From the NCBI GenBank assembly GCA_008828725.1, contig MEHQ01000460.1, positions 251,501 through 315,500 of the forward strand: a DNA stretch of 64,000 nt, read 5' to 3'. Source of the DNA: Saccharina japonica. Its lineage: Eukaryota > Sar > Phaeophyceae > Laminariales > Laminariaceae. Below the pieces are notes generated by a model. It had not been told where the DNA came from. It made no database searches and saw only the letters and a list, made by a program, of their open reading frames with translations. The position numbers and the translations under genes are program-made. This document shows positions 11,315 through 22,996 of the stretch, piece by piece. Position 1 is the first letter of the stretch. The number at the start of each line of letters is the position of its first letter.

Positions 11315-11480
11315 TTAACCTTTTCAGAACAGCAAAACTTGTCCTACTCTAATTACAAGTAGTTTGTCCCCAAAAACAGGGGACCGGTTCTTAACCCCTT
11401 AAGAACTGGTCCCGAGAATTTGGGGAGAAATTACTTAGAATTAGTGTGGGGCATTTTTTTCAGTTATGAATGGGTTAAGG
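11315..11480. mobile_element. MITE family M3, two head-to-head copies
   Basis: The first copy reads TTAACC, CAGAAC, AAGTAGTTTGTCCCCAAA and ends GGTTCTTAACCCCTTA. The second is its reverse, with AAGAACTGGTCCC, TTAGAATTAGTGTGG and GGGTTAAG. The family is about 85 bp with ends pairing TTAACCCCTT with AAGGGGTTA. Other copies: 16425-16516, 23631-23712, 23925-23998, 29010-29100, 29433-29520 and 56403-56494. Confidence 0.6.
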
Positions 11481-12814
11481 ACGAAGTACACACCCTATTG
11501 TTGTGCTTTTTGTGTTCTACGGTTGAAACGGTTGAAACGGGACGCTCAATAGACTACACCTCCATTCTGATTGGTCAATACCTCTACTACCCTCATCCCG
11601 CCCGGACCGGCTCCCATTTGGCACCCTGCTCCCACTTCGTTGGTGCAGAAGTATTAGGGTTGAGGTTAGGGTTATAGCGATAGCGGAATAGCGTGTGGAC
11701 TGCAGTTAAGAGCTGCAGTCCATCATGGGCTGTAAATAGTTGATATCCAGCCCTACTGCTTGGCCTCTGTTTTGCTTTGAAATTCCTACCTCGTACTGGT
11801 TCTGTGTACGAGTATGATATGTTTGTTTTTCACACTGAACCGCTCTTTCTACCCGTCGACATCCAGCACACCCAGTGTCTGTGCCGATTCTTCATCCTTG
11901 AGAGATACCAGTACAAGTTATGTGGTCACAAAAATCCACGACACAAAAGAGATGCTACGTTGCAATACAGTAAGCAGAGCAGGCAATGCAGTAAGCAGAG
12001 CAGGCAATGCAGTGCCATGTACAAGAGGCACGACCTACCCATGCTAGCAATCCAGACGCGTTAAAAGAGAGAAAAATGTGCCGGTGTATATGATTCCTGT
12101 CCAACATTTCAGAAGACATATCAGAAGTGTCAAGCTGTCTGTCAGGGCGAATCCATCAAGATCTAGACACATGCCCCCTACCCCCTGGTAGAAAATGCCT
12201 CAATCTACATGGGGGTCTAAAATATTAAGCCATGGTTTTGTGTTAATGGATCCATGTGTGTGTTCTTCGCATAAAACCGTTAGTTTCCACCCGTCCACAT
12301 CCAGCACATCCAGTATCCGTGCCCGATTTTTCATCCTAGAGAGATACGAGAGATAATACATTTTACTAATGATATGGGCAGGGTGGACAATGCAATGCCG
12401 TGTCATCGTGCTGAATACGTGAAGCAGATTGACCAATAATATATACCTGATACGAGTACCAGGCACAATACTGCCGCAGTACTCGTAGCGAACGCTTAAA
12501 ACAAAAAAACGAGAAGAAAAACAGGCTAACGAACACAAAAGGCGAACAGGAGCACCCATTTAGCGCTTGCCTGCTTGCCGAGGCTCGAACCCAAGTCCAC
12601 AAATCCACAATGTTGCACACCAAGCAATATTTGTTTTTCTTGAACCAAGCGGACCGTTTTTGTTTTTATCAAGAAATAATACATCACGCATGACACACGG
12701 CACACATGCATGCGTGACACACGGCACACGGGCCCAAACGTGGATGATAATACACCTCCAACCTGTTCCTGCACGGGGTAGGCAGAGTTTTGGCGAGCTG
12801 TGCAGTTCCGAAGA

Positions 12815-13592
12815 TTACACAGATGCTCCGAGTATACTTGATACTCCGAGTATACTAGGAGTTTTGAGTATTTTTCGTACTCCGACTACTGAAAGTATTA
12901 GAATACTGGTGGCCTAAATACTCGGAGTACATGGAGTGTGAGCAGTACTGAAGGCCCAAAAACTCCGAGTACTGGGAGTATGGGCAGTACTTATACTCGA
13001 GTACAAGCAGTACTCGGAGTAAAAACATATAAATTACTCGGAGTACTCCGAGTGTCGAGAGTATTGGACACCGAAATACTGCGAGTACACAAAGTATCCG
13101 AAGTATTTTTTTCTCGAAAATACTCTAATTAGACTCCGAGGTAATGGGAGCATCTGCGAATTTTGAAATGCTATAAACGCCAGTCGCATGCTCCCATAAC
13201 CTTGGAGGAATGACGGCCGAGTCTTTAAAATGATGCAAAATGCTCCTAACGTACTTCACACTCCCAGTACACTCCGTGTATCAAGTACATTTCGTACTCC
13301 GAGTACTTAAGAGTATTAGAGTACTGGCGACCTGAATACTCGGAGTACTTGGAGTATGAGCAGTACTGAAGCCCCAAATACTCGGAGTCAAGGAGTACCC
13401 GCAGTATCGGACCCCAAAATACTCCGATTACAAGCAGTATCGAGATTGTTCACAACCGAAATACTCCGAGTACGAGCAGTATCCCGGAGTGTATCGAACG
13501 CCGAAATACTCCGAGCACACGAAGTACCTGAATTATTTTATCTCCAATACTCGTTACTTTACTCCAAGGTACTCGGAGCATCTGTGGAAGAT
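12815..13592 (+). mobile_element. 770-bp element made of ACTCCGAGTA units (copy 1)
   Basis: Bounded by inverted ends ACAGATGCTCCGAGTA and TACTCGGAGCATCTGT. Most of the body is degenerate ACTCCGAGTA/TACTCGGAGT decamers. A unique core near 13130-13260 (GGGAGCATCTGCGAATTTTG, GCTATAAACGCCAGT, AAATGATGCAAAATGCTCCT) recurs in reverse at 32450-32580 and 33205-33330. It has no protein of its own; long open frames in it are translations of the repeat. Confidence 0.65.
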
Positions 13593-13679
13593 TATACATA
13601 CCAATTGTGTACATACCTGGTACTTATCGTATCGTATTCGAGCAAAACAGACCAACAACACTTAGAATAACTCACGAGG

Positions 13680-13850
13680 GGGAGAAAAAAAAGGCAAACG
13701 TACATCAAACAAATAAAAACGCTCGCTCGCTCGCTCGCTCGCTCGCCGGGGCTCGAACTCGCCTCCTCAAACTCAAAACTTGCACTTTCTAATCATTCTA
13801 ATATTTGGGACCAGCGGCCTGTTTCTTGTTTCTTGTTTTCGAGAAAAAAA
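13680..13850 (-). mobile_element. Possible second SINE family, B-box-like segment
   Basis: Minus-strand GAGTTCGAGCCCCGG resembles a polymerase III B-box, next to a (GCTC)n run. A related segment (GGCTCGAACCCAAGTCC on the plus strand) lies at about 12575-12600. Boundaries are not defined. Confidence 0.3.
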
Positions 13851-13924
13851 AGTATCGGGTAACGCGTAAAACACCGCACACCCATCCGCACATGTACTCT
13901 TTACACACCGCTCACCAGTACGAG

Positions 13925-14245
13925 GCCTTTGTCATACCGTGTTCTTGACCACAGACTTCAAGTAGCGAAACTATTATGAAGTCTGTGGTCCGCACATTTT
14001 TTCTTCATGATTGTCCAAAACACGCGGCGAAGCCGCGCTCAGGTCGAGCCTTAGCCTGGGCTACGAGGGTTAGGGACAGGGTTAGCGTTAGGGTTGGGTT
14101 AGGGCTTGGTTAGGTCGACGCCTTCTTGTGTGTGGGTGCGTTTGTTTTTTCTAACGTCTTAAAAACACGTGAAACCAGCAATAAATAATATCCCATTTGG
14201 TACAGTATCTGTACGATTTGTGTGCTAAAGGCATGGTATAGGCGC
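13925..14245. mobile_element. DNA element with degenerate TTAGGG interior (family M4)
   Basis: Shares CCGTGTTCTTGAC, GTGGTCCGCACATTTT, GGCGAAGCCGCGCTC, GGTCGAGCCTTAGCCTGG and GGTCGACGCCTTCT with 19985-20320. Related interior blocks occur in the element at 45867-46182. All three carry a loose GGTTAGGGTT tract in the middle. By analogy with the third copy, which has a 9-bp target duplication, it may be Mutator-like. Confidence 0.45.
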
Positions 14246-14988
14246 CTCCCGCACACGGCACGTACAGCCGCCCCGGCTTGGATGGTGGCCTGTACTGTGT
14301 ACTGTGTACCAGGTACTCGTACTTGTACCTCAAATCGGTATCTGCGCAAGGAACCCAGAATCATGGTAAAAGCGGTGCCGTTATTATCGAGATACAGTAC
14401 GTAGTGTCAAACGAAGTATATATGTACGTATGAGCAAAAGACAAGAACATTAACAAATCGTAGAACAGATAATACGGAGTAACACATGACGTCTCCCAGA
14501 GAAAACCCGGGAAAACGTGTTATCCTCTCCCGCCGAAAAAACCATAATGATCGCATACTACGAGTACGCGCTGACACGCTGCACGGGTCGCGCCCCAACC
14601 TTTACCTCGACCACAGCTGCTGTCGTCGTGACCGGACGACCTTCCCCTCTCCCCTCCCTTGGCGTTTTGGCTAAAAGTGCTCGTACGAAGGGACATAATC
14701 GAAAACAGACAAAAAAAATCGCAAATTCACGTATGCCTATGTATATATACGTATAATACGAGTAGGAGTTTATCTCCAATCATCGAGCTTCTGTTTTTCG
14801 TTATTTTATAGTGCAAGCGCCTTCAATTGCCGTGCAGTAGTAGCAGTATATCGATCGCGGAAATGTCGTGAAAAACAAGTGCAGAGTATAAACCAAAACT
14901 ACTTAAGTACGTACAGGTAAATACATTGCTTTAAAAAAAGATGAGGCGTTTCCCAAAAAAGCTAGTTTTTTTCTTCGTGTCCCTGGAT

Positions 14989-15202
14989 AAGGGCACATAT
15001 TAACGAGTATAAAATAAATTCAATTTGGAAAAATAAAAATTCAAATTCGCTTTTCATTGGTCAACACACGCACCAGCACCAAAGATTAGGATCTTGGGGT
15101 ATAATCTTGGGTGGTGGTGCGGATTCTGACCAATGAGAAGCGGATTTGATTTTTTTTTTTTTCCAAATTGGATTTTTGTTTTCTTCGTTAAAACGGGCCC
15201 TA
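14989..15202. mobile_element. Foldback MITE with GGGCCC ends (family M2)
   Basis: Nearly the whole element is an inverted repeat. The left arm has AACGAGTATAAAATAAATTC, TTTTCATTGGTCAACACACG and CACCAGCACCAAA. The right arm is the complement, ending CGTTAAAACGGGCCCTAA. Two better-preserved copies are at 18361-18561 and 27691-27920. No coding capacity. Confidence 0.7.
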
Positions 15203-15387
15203 ACGGCTGTCAAAGACTGCCTGTCTAGATGTTCCTTGGCAGCGCCTGTCAAGGGGTGGAAGTCCTTCCTCCTGTAGACTCCTATAGGGCTCTCTCTTGT
15301 CCGTTTTCTTGACATCGGGCTAGAAGACGGCAATGAGCTATTGCGATATCAACAGCACCAAGTAACTGCTGACATTTTTCTTTTCTT

Positions 15388-15684
15388 TTTTTCCATCCCA
15401 TTTATTATCTTCGCCCTTCAATTATCTCTCCCTCTTTATCCGGGGTCACTAAGTGGGCTCTTCTCCCTCCCCTCTACGGTGCGTGCCTTGCATTTTTAAA
15501 TCGCGAGAAGATTTCAGCACTTTCTTTCCTCGCCAACTCTCGTCGAATTGTGCTCACCAACGTTACAATATGCGCTCTCGACATTTGGTGTCGTTTGAGA
15601 ATAAAAATCTCCGTACGGAGACTCGAACCCTCGACCTCCAACTTGCTAGTTTTCATGGTTACCTGCTAGACCACCGGGGCGACC
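15388..15684 (-). mobile_element. tRNA-derived SINE, near full-length
   Basis: Minus-strand copy of the 6996 SINE, with tail TTTTTTCCATCCCATTTATT at low coordinates, body landmark CGGGGTCACTAAGTGGGCTC, B-box complement GGAGACTCGAACCCTCGAC, and head complement CTGCTAGACCACCGGGGC. Confidence 0.8.
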
Positions 15685-16424
15685 GGCATTACATATGCTC
15701 GGAGCCTGTCCCATGTCCCTACAGCTTATCTACCGAGCGGCATTAATAAATAAGGACAAGAACAAGTGCTGACATATCAGATTATATATGCTTACGCTCG
15801 GGATCTGTCCGTGGCAGCTTACAGCCACCTCCACACTACATACTACCTGGTACCCAGCAGACAGTAGTACACAGTAGTACCATACGTACCTGGTTGCTGC
15901 GGTCACCGTTATTTTGTATGACGGCGGTCATGTCACCCGTTTTGGCCGTCAGGTGACCGCATTCCCTACCCCCCCCCCACGTAATGCCTCTGTAACATTT
16001 ATGTGGAAACTCCACAAATTCGTATACTTCGTATATTATATAGCTACTGCCTCAGATTGTGTTCTCCTCATACGCGGGATGTACATCTTCATGAGGACAC
16101 ATAAAACCCCGCAAGTACGCGCGCGATCGAAGTATCACACTCAGCTTGCAAAGGCGAGTTTCGACGAAATCCTCCATCTTTTCACAGCTGTTGTTTTTTT
16201 TTAAATATGATATATATATTTTTAAGGTTCAGTCTTCAGGTATTAAGGCTTTGTTAGTAAAGTGGGCATACTTGTTTCTTGTCCCCGGGTTAAGCCGCCG
16301 TAAAACGGGGACACTTTTGTATACATTTTCCCGGGTATAAAAGCTCGCGGGTCAGCGGCCGTACAACGGAGATACTTATTTTATTCCCCCGAGTTAAGAC
16401 GCCCCCGGATTTAGCCGCCGCGGC

Positions 16425-16516
16425 TACCCAAGGGGCCTTTTAGAACCGCACCCATGTTTTTTAGGACAAACTACTTGGACTTAGTGTGGTATACTATTCC
16501 CAGTAGTAAAAGGGTT
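16425..16516. mobile_element. MITE family M3 copy
   Basis: GGACAAACTACTTGGACTTA, AGTGTGGTATACTATTCCCA and GGGTTAAA match the reverse orientation of the family consensus. The left end is eroded. Confidence 0.5.
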
Positions 16517-16849
16517 AAAACCCGGAGACATATATATATATAATACATACATGATACCACGTTTAATTATCCTCGTTTTAACGGCTAAGCCCGGGGAGAT
16601 AAATATTAAGTATCCCTGTCTCGCTATTATAAGCAAAGCCTGTCTACGAGTATTTGAAAATTACATACCTGGTACCCATTTTTAACTACACCTGGCATGT
16701 TACGAATCCATGTGCCGGCACGCCAACTGCTGTCCATTTCCGACTGCGTCACTTCATGCACTTGCCTGCGATCACTCCCCATGTTTGGTTTGTTGTTGTT
16801 GTTGTTGTTGTTGTTACCCGAAACGAAAGTTATTCTCAAGTGTTTTCGT

Positions 16850-17020
16850 GGTTATCATATTTTATATACTCTGATCTGAAATATAAGAACCATTTCAATT
16901 GAAAGGTAATATGCAAAAGGTTCGTATATTCCGGATCAGAGTGGTCCACAATATAAGCACCATTTGAATCGAAAGTTAAAACACAAAAAGATTCGTATTT
17001 TCCGGATCAGAGTACGTATA
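16850..17020. repeat. Direct repeat of about 90 bp
   Basis: Two adjacent units share ATAAGCACCATTT/AATTGAAAG and end TTCGTATATTCCGGATCAGA (first) and TTCGTATTTTCCGGATCAGA (second). Related sequence (GTGCTTATGTTTCGGGACA) appears at 49690-49790 and 9650-9735, suggesting another small transposon family. Confidence 0.45.
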
Positions 17021-17171
17021 TATATATAATATGATGATATTATACTCCCAAGGCGTCGTAGGCCATCTCGAGGTCGTGCAAATCGTGTCAATACATATAT
17101 ACTGTACCAGCCTACTCGTGCCAGTACGATGTGTACCAAGGTATGTATATATATACCTGGTATACAGCAGT

Positions 17172-17357
17172 ACAGGACACCTACTGCTGCAATAAGGAAC
17201 AGGCTAACAAGAGAGCCAGGCTGAGATTTATTAATAGAGGAAAACAATAATTTCGGAGAGTCGTCATCTTGAACTTAGTGCAGAAAGCGCCCTCTCTCAA
17301 ATAAGAAATCCAGTCTGGACCATATTTCCTGTTTCTCAGTATTAATAGGTGTCCTGT
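17172..17357. mobile_element. MITE with ACAGGACACC ends (copy 1)
   Basis: Ends ACAGGACACC and GGTGTCCTGT are perfect inverted repeats about 185 bp apart. The interior (CAGGCTAACAAGA, GCCAGGCTGA, CCAGTCTGGACC) matches a second copy at 24051-24226. Confidence 0.7.
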
Positions 17358-17959
17358 GAAGCTCTCGTATACTGATTGACCTACCGCTAATATGTGCACA
17401 AACAGCTACTGGGGAGCACGAAACAACGAAACACGGCACAGCAACACTCCTGAAAAGGCCATAATGGAAAACAAACTATGAATAACAGGTGGGGTATAGG
17501 GTTTGTGGGCGATTTTACGAAACACACCTTTCTTCTAACCTGGTTTTAGTGCACCCCCCTGTATTTTTGGGTCCCGAAAATGGGTTGTGGGATGTCGTCG
17601 TATTTGTTTGCTTGACGTGCCCCCCTGGGTGCGTACAAGGGGGCTTCGCTGCGGCGGGATGTCGATGCAGATTATGCCCATACCGGCCAAGGGTGTAGAC
17701 AACTCAAGGCCGTATGTATGTACATGCGACAGCAGTACAAAGTCCCAAGAGTTGTAACGGTGCATGACACTGACACGCCCCCACACTAATGTTTTTACTC
17801 ACAGCAGTAGTACCTTGTTGCTGCTGCTGTTGTTGTTTGCCGGAAGATCTCGTTCGTGATCGTTGGTTGTCGTATGTATGTACGGAACTCGCAGGCAGTC
17901 ATGTGCCATCTCGCGGTCTTGCAAATCATCATTATTGTTATTGTTGGTGTTGTTATTGT

Positions 17960-18130
17960 CGTCCTCGCTTTCTCTCTCCTTCCTTCTATAGTCGTAACTC
18001 AGATTCGAGGTCACAAAGTAGGCGCGTCTCCCTCCTCCTCCCTACTACGGCCCGTGCCTTGCGTTTTTTCTCGCGTGAAGACTTGAGACTTCAGCCCTTT
18101 CTTTCTCTCGTCGACTCGCATCGAATTCAT
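17960..18130 (-). mobile_element. SINE, 3' part only
   Basis: Body landmarks CGTAACTCAGATTCGAGGTC, CACAAAGTAGGCGCGTCTCC and CTCGTCGACTCGCATCGAAT match the SINE in minus orientation. The tRNA-like head is missing, consistent with 5' truncation. Confidence 0.65.
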
Positions 18131-18360
18131 GTATAGCCTATCGGTAACTTTTTTTTGTCTTAAGACTCTGTCGTGTAAGTATCATATCAGGTATTTACAA
18201 GCTGGGCTGCGTCGCGGCAGGTTTGACGCCCGCCGCCGGTTCGCGCACCTGCCCGGAATGGTCAAGGGGGTGGGGGGCATATCGAGACCGTACCATATAT
18301 ACGCGCGACAGCAGTCCGGCTAAGGGTTGTAGTGGCTAGCTATTTAGTATAACGGGGGAC

Positions 18361-18561
18361 TTAGGGCCCGGATTAACGAGTATAAAATAAATTCAATTTG
18401 GAAAAGATAAAATTCAAATTCGCTTTTCATTGGTCAACACACGCACCAGCACCAAATATTATGCCCTTGGGGGGTGCTGGTGCGTGTGTTGACCAATGAA
18501 AAGCGGATTTGAATATTTTTTTTTCCGAATTGAATTTTTTTCTTCGTTAAAACGGGCCCTT
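18361..18561. mobile_element. Foldback MITE with GGGCCC ends (family M2)
   Basis: Left end TTAGGGCCCGGATTAACGAG, right end CGTTAAAACGGGCCCT. Arms of about 95 bp carry TTTTCATTGGTCAACACACG and its complement. A partial M1 element abuts it on the right (18563-18647) with its left end missing, so one insertion or deletion has damaged the other. Confidence 0.75.
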
Positions 18562-18562
18562 A

Positions 18563-18647
18563 AGTGGATAGGACACAATATTGTTAGTAAAATTAGGTAA
18601 ATACGAATTATTTACCGCAGGTCCTATTTACTCAAGGTCCCCTGTAA
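18563..18647. mobile_element. MITE M1 copy lacking its left end
   Basis: Reads AAGTGGATAGGACACAATAT, TTGTTAGTAAAATTAGG, CAGGTCCTATTTACTCA, GGTCCCCTGTAA. It directly adjoins the M2 foldback. Confidence 0.6.
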
Positions 18648-18869
18648 TGGTGGTGCTTCAAGGTAATATATATAGATGATACATACCAGGTATGTATATA
18701 TATTCGAGTATCAGTAACGAGTAAATAATACGTCAAGCTGGCCCAACAAATACAACGGGCGTGCTGTTTTTCGGTACAATTATAAGACTCCATAACTGAT
18801 ACTCGTATCTGGTATCTGGTGTAAACATAGATCTACAGGCTTGGTTCAAGGTGAATTCCCAAAGTTTAG

Positions 18870-19130
18870 TCAGAGTCGGAAGTTCATGCCGTTTTTGGGA
18901 GATAGGCCCTGAAATTTTGCACGTGTTCCAGGAACCCCTGCCGACCGTCAACGAACCCTTTTTTTGTCAGGTCCTTTTTGTTTGTGGATTTGGCTTTTTG
19001 GGCCTTAAGAAACCCCAATTTCCCGACGCAAATAATAACAAAAAACTTGGTCAACGCCTCCGAAGGGGCTCGAAGAACACGTGTGCAAAAATTCAGGACC
19101 TATCTCTAAAAGTCGGGTTGATTATTTGGG
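18870..19130. mobile_element. Foldback element, moderately decayed
   Basis: GAGATAGGCCCTGAAATTTT with GCACGTGTTCC on the left pairs with AACACGTGTGCAAAAATTC and AGGACCTATCTC on the right. The loop is about 130 bp. Probably an old foldback MITE; outer ends unclear. Confidence 0.5.
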
Positions 19131-19614
19131 CTTTTGTGCGAAAAACATGCTCATTTTCGCGGTTGCCTGGTAATGTAGTTTCAGTACAGGATCAGCGTTG
19201 CGCGTGAAAAATGACTTGGTACTGGCCCTGCGCGGTCAAGTCTTCGAAGATTTGCGCGATTTCTTTTACGGACATGCCTTAAACTTGAAGTACCTGGAAC
19301 CGGCTCGTTCGTAACAAAAGTGAACTAAAAACACGTGGTTTCCTACGGAAACGCCAGACTCTTTCTGGTCTTTTTTAAGGCTAGCAGTCGATCGGGACAC
19401 ATATTTGCCGCTAGCGCCAGCCTTAGGACCTCAACTCAATAACTGGCTATGCCACCCTCTTCCAATGTTTAAGGCGGTCAGTGTGATACCATATATGTGA
19501 CATTGAAGTAGATATTGCATAAAAGTATTCGTGGCTGACGAAAGTTTTGGGTTGTTCAACTTGAACCAGCTCGTCGTACGAGTATATCATCTATTAATAG
19601 TGTTGGATATCGTA

Positions 19615-19935
19615 TGGAAAAAGTTCGATGTATCGAAATATCGAACATTCGATATGTCGAAATATCGGAATATCGAACATTCGATATATCGACATATCGA
19701 ACATTCGATGTATCGACATATCGATATTTCGATATATCAAACTATTACAGTGTTGGATATCGTATCGAAAGTTTCGATACATCGAAATATCGAACATGCG
19801 ATATATCGAAATATCGGAATATCGAACATTCGATATATCGAATATCGGAAGATCGAACATTCGATGCATCGAAATATCGAACATGCAATATATATATCGA
19901 AATATCTGAATACGGAGCATTCGATATGTACTATC
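19615..19935. repeat. TCGATATATCGA/TCGAACATTCGA palindromic repeat array
   Basis: Dozens of short self-complementary motifs (CGAAATATCGAACATTCGAT and variants) in tandem. Every frame is open because the repeat lacks stops, so the long ORFs on both strands are artefacts. A sister array lies at 47570-48035. Confidence 0.75.
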
Positions 19936-19984
19936 GAGCGTGTTTTGCCCTTTATCCAAATAGCCTTTTGTACATATACGAAGT

Positions 19985-20320
19985 ATACCATACCGTGTTC
20001 TTGACTCACTAATCGTACCAGCAAAAGTACCAAAATGTATGACGCTTTTCGTGGTGGTCCGCACATTTTTTTCCTTCAGATTTTATCCAAAACGCTCGGC
20101 GAAGCCGCGCTCGGGTCGAGCCTTAGCCTGGACTAGGGTTGGGGTTAGGGTCAGCGTTAGGTTTAGGGTTCGAAATGGGTCGGGTCGACGCCTTCTCGTG
20201 ATTTTATTTGAAAAAAAAAATCCAAAAACGCATAAAACCAGCAAATACATACAAGGTATTTGGTAACTGTATCTGGTACGATTTGTGGGTTAAAGACCGG
20301 CGAAGGCGCCCCCTCCCATC
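19985..20320. mobile_element. DNA element with degenerate TTAGGG interior (family M4, copy 2)
   Basis: Same order of blocks as 13925-14245: ACCGTGTTCTTGAC, GTGGTCCGCACATTTT, GGCGAAGCCGCGCTCGGGTC, GGGGTTAGGGTCAGCG, GGTCGACGCCTTCTCG, TACGATTTGTGG. Confidence 0.45.
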
Positions 20321-20716
20321 CCGTGACATCCCCATTTGTGTGTTTTTGTGCAGATGCGGAACAAAATATTTGGTGTTTCAACTATCGGAATCGTATCGTG
20401 TTTTTTGTTTATCGATATCATATACCTGGTGTATATTATCGTGTCCCTCTTGCGTCAAAATCAATTCCCTGGCAATGTCTGGGAATTGTATGAATTAAAA
20501 ATCGTCTCTCCCTATTTTGTCTAAATCAATGAATCCACACTAATAATATATCGTACTATTGTCTATGATCATAGGCCTTAATACGTGTGTCTCCCCCACA
20601 TCGAAGGCCAGCCTTGACACATCCATCCCTGGGCTCTCAGCCTACTCTCAGCTCTAAATACCCATCGAACTCGATTATCGTTTGATGTCCAACACTAATA
20701 TGAACCAAAACCAAAC

Positions 20717-20760
<44 letters not shown>
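20717..20760. repeat. Poly-C homopolymer tract
   Basis: An uninterrupted run of more than 40 C. Length in the true genome is uncertain, because such tracts are often misassembled. Confidence 0.85.
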
Positions 20761-20761
<1 letters not shown>

Positions 20762-21379
20762 CACAGCAAATGTATCTACCGCCTTCGTGACGGCAGACAA
20801 GGGGAGAGCTGTTTTTCCTCGCTCGTGTTCGTATGCTGTACCCACTCCCGTGCTATGATACGATGGAGGTATATAGCACTTTTTGGCGAAAGCATTTCCG
20901 ACTGACGGGGGTCCTTCCTTAACTGAGGAACTATATGCCGAATAAGGCGTATGCCTTCCAAGGCATGGCTTTATCGTCGGAATGCCATTCATAATAACTT
21001 CAACTACTACTATGATAGCTGTAGTCGTTGCATACCCCGGCCATGGGACTGCTGCTTGTCTCGATTCGTTGGTTGTCAGCTTCGGTGGGATAGGGAGCTC
21101 CTCAAGTTTAAGGAACTTGGAGCTACCCCTATGTTCAGGGAAATTGAGTTATCTCCGAGACCAACGGATATGGTAAATGTATGTATATATATATGCACCG
21201 ATTTCCTTTCGCTGGTCGTTATGCTTTTCGTTGCTTGGGCTGTTTAGGCTGCAAGATTTCAACGGTTTATTTGGTGGGCCTTTCGGTTTTTCGGCTGCAC
21301 AGAGCCGAAAAAAACGTCATCCTATTTTTACCTTGCGTAGCCCCACGTCCGATTACCTCCGAAGGGGAACCTTGTACAT

Positions 21380-21730
21380 TTTTTTTTCTTTTTTTCCATC
21401 CCATGTACGTATTATCTTCGCACTTCTGTCTTTCTCCCTCTCCCTATGCGTAGCTCAGATCCGGGGTCACAAAGTAGGCTCCTCTCACCTCCTCCCCCAC
21501 TACGGTCCTTGCCTTGGTTTTTATCGTGCAGAGGGTTCAGCCTTCCCAACGCTCGTCGATTTTCATCGAGTTTTGCTAACTCACGCTCTCGCGCTTTCCG
21601 CTACTGTGGTCAAGATCCTTTTTGCGAGAAAAAGTCCCTACGAGCACGAGTATGCACTCCGGGGGGCTCGAACCCACCGTCTCGACTCTAACAGGGACGA
21701 GATTCACCTGTCATTCCACCGGGGACGCAT
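21380..21730 (-). mobile_element. tRNA-derived SINE
   Basis: Minus orientation. Tail TTTTTTTCCATCCCATGTAC, body CAGATCCGGGGTCACAAAGT, B-box complement GGGGCTCGAACCCACCG, head complement ATTCCACCGGGGACGC. It lies just upstream of the Patched gene. Confidence 0.75.
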
Positions 21731-21986
21731 AAACGTATGTTTATTGTCTACGGGTGTAGTATACTGGGTATCATACAGCAGTACCCTCATATTCTATGGG
21801 AGGGTCTACGTTACACTTCTGCAAAAAAAAAAAGCCTCCTTTTCTATAGAAACATGAATGTTACCCCCCCCCCCCCCCCCTGCCTTACAATAATCTGTCT
21901 TCCCACGCTTTCTGTACCGACGAAACTCCACCCCCTAAAAAAGCCAAGAGCGAACAACCAAGGAAAAGCAGAAAAAAAAAAGAGGA

Positions 21987-22229
21987 ATGGCCGGCGAGTT
22001 CGGGGCGAAGCCGGAGGGATGCCTCCAAAAGGTTTCCCATGGCATCGAGTCCAGGATGACGGGTTTTTTTTCGTCACTGGGACGGACGGTGGCCATAAAC
22101 CCTGGGCGGACGTTGCTGCTCTCCTTTATCGGCGTGATCATCGGCATGTCTGGGTTTAGGATTCTGGAGACGGAGTCGAGGGGGGACAAGCTGTGGCTGC
22201 CCACGGGGACACGTGCTCAAGACGATTAT
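21987..22229 (+). CDS. Patched-like exon 1
   Basis: Residues 1-81. Starts at ATG 21987 (MAGEFGAKPEG) and contains membrane segment 1 (GRTLLLSFIGVIIGMSGF), then the ESRGDKLWLPTGTRAQDDY motif that opens the first luminal domain in this family. Donor TAT|GTGAGA. Confidence 0.9.
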
Positions 22230-22930
22230 GTGAGAGGGGGGGGTGTACTTCATTTTCATGCATGGCCGTATTCGTATGATCATAGACGGATGTTTGGTGG
22301 GGGGGGGGGTGGATCACTGGTAGACGTCAAAGGTTGAGGCGTTGTTGTTTGAACATGTTTATGTACCCTAAGTTTTATTTTTACCTTCACATATCGTGTA
22401 GAGGGGAGCGGAGGGCTCCAGACTATCTGTTGTTGACTGACTTTGATCTCTTTGCAGACCCTTCGGGTTCCACTTTTATTTCAGTATACGTTTTTGGGGT
22501 AAGTTAGCCTGGGACCACGGGAATCGACCGCGTCAAGTGTTGGATAAGTACGGACGGATGGAGGTACTGGATAGAGAGACCGGCACGGCTTTTAATGTGA
22601 AAACAACAGCAACAACTGCTGCTACTGCTGCTACTGCTGTTGCTGCAGCTACTGCTGTTGCTGCAGCTACTGCTGCTGTTGTTGCTGCTACTGACACGGC
22701 TACTGCTGCTGCTACTGCTGTTGCTGCAGCTACTGCTGTTGCTGCAGCTACTGCTGCTACTGTTGCTGCTACTGACACGGCTACTGCTGCTACTGCTGCT
22801 GTTGCTGTTGCTATTGCCACCATTCTTGCAGTCAACACACCTGCCGTTTTTTCCTTGTCGTAGAGGAGCCGTTAAAACTTGATAATCGCACGTTGGTACT
22901 ACACTACTGCTACTACTACTACTATTATTG

Positions 22931-22996
<66 letters not shown>

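Noticed and set aside
12938..13670. Small proteins such as MSSTEGPKTPSTGSM on both sides of the window
   Set aside because: They are translations of the ACTCCGAGTA decamer element; the same peptides appear wherever the element lies.
19594..20064. Long overlapping ORFs on both strands
   Set aside because: They translate a stop-poor palindromic repeat (TCGATA-type); the same happens at 47665-48177.
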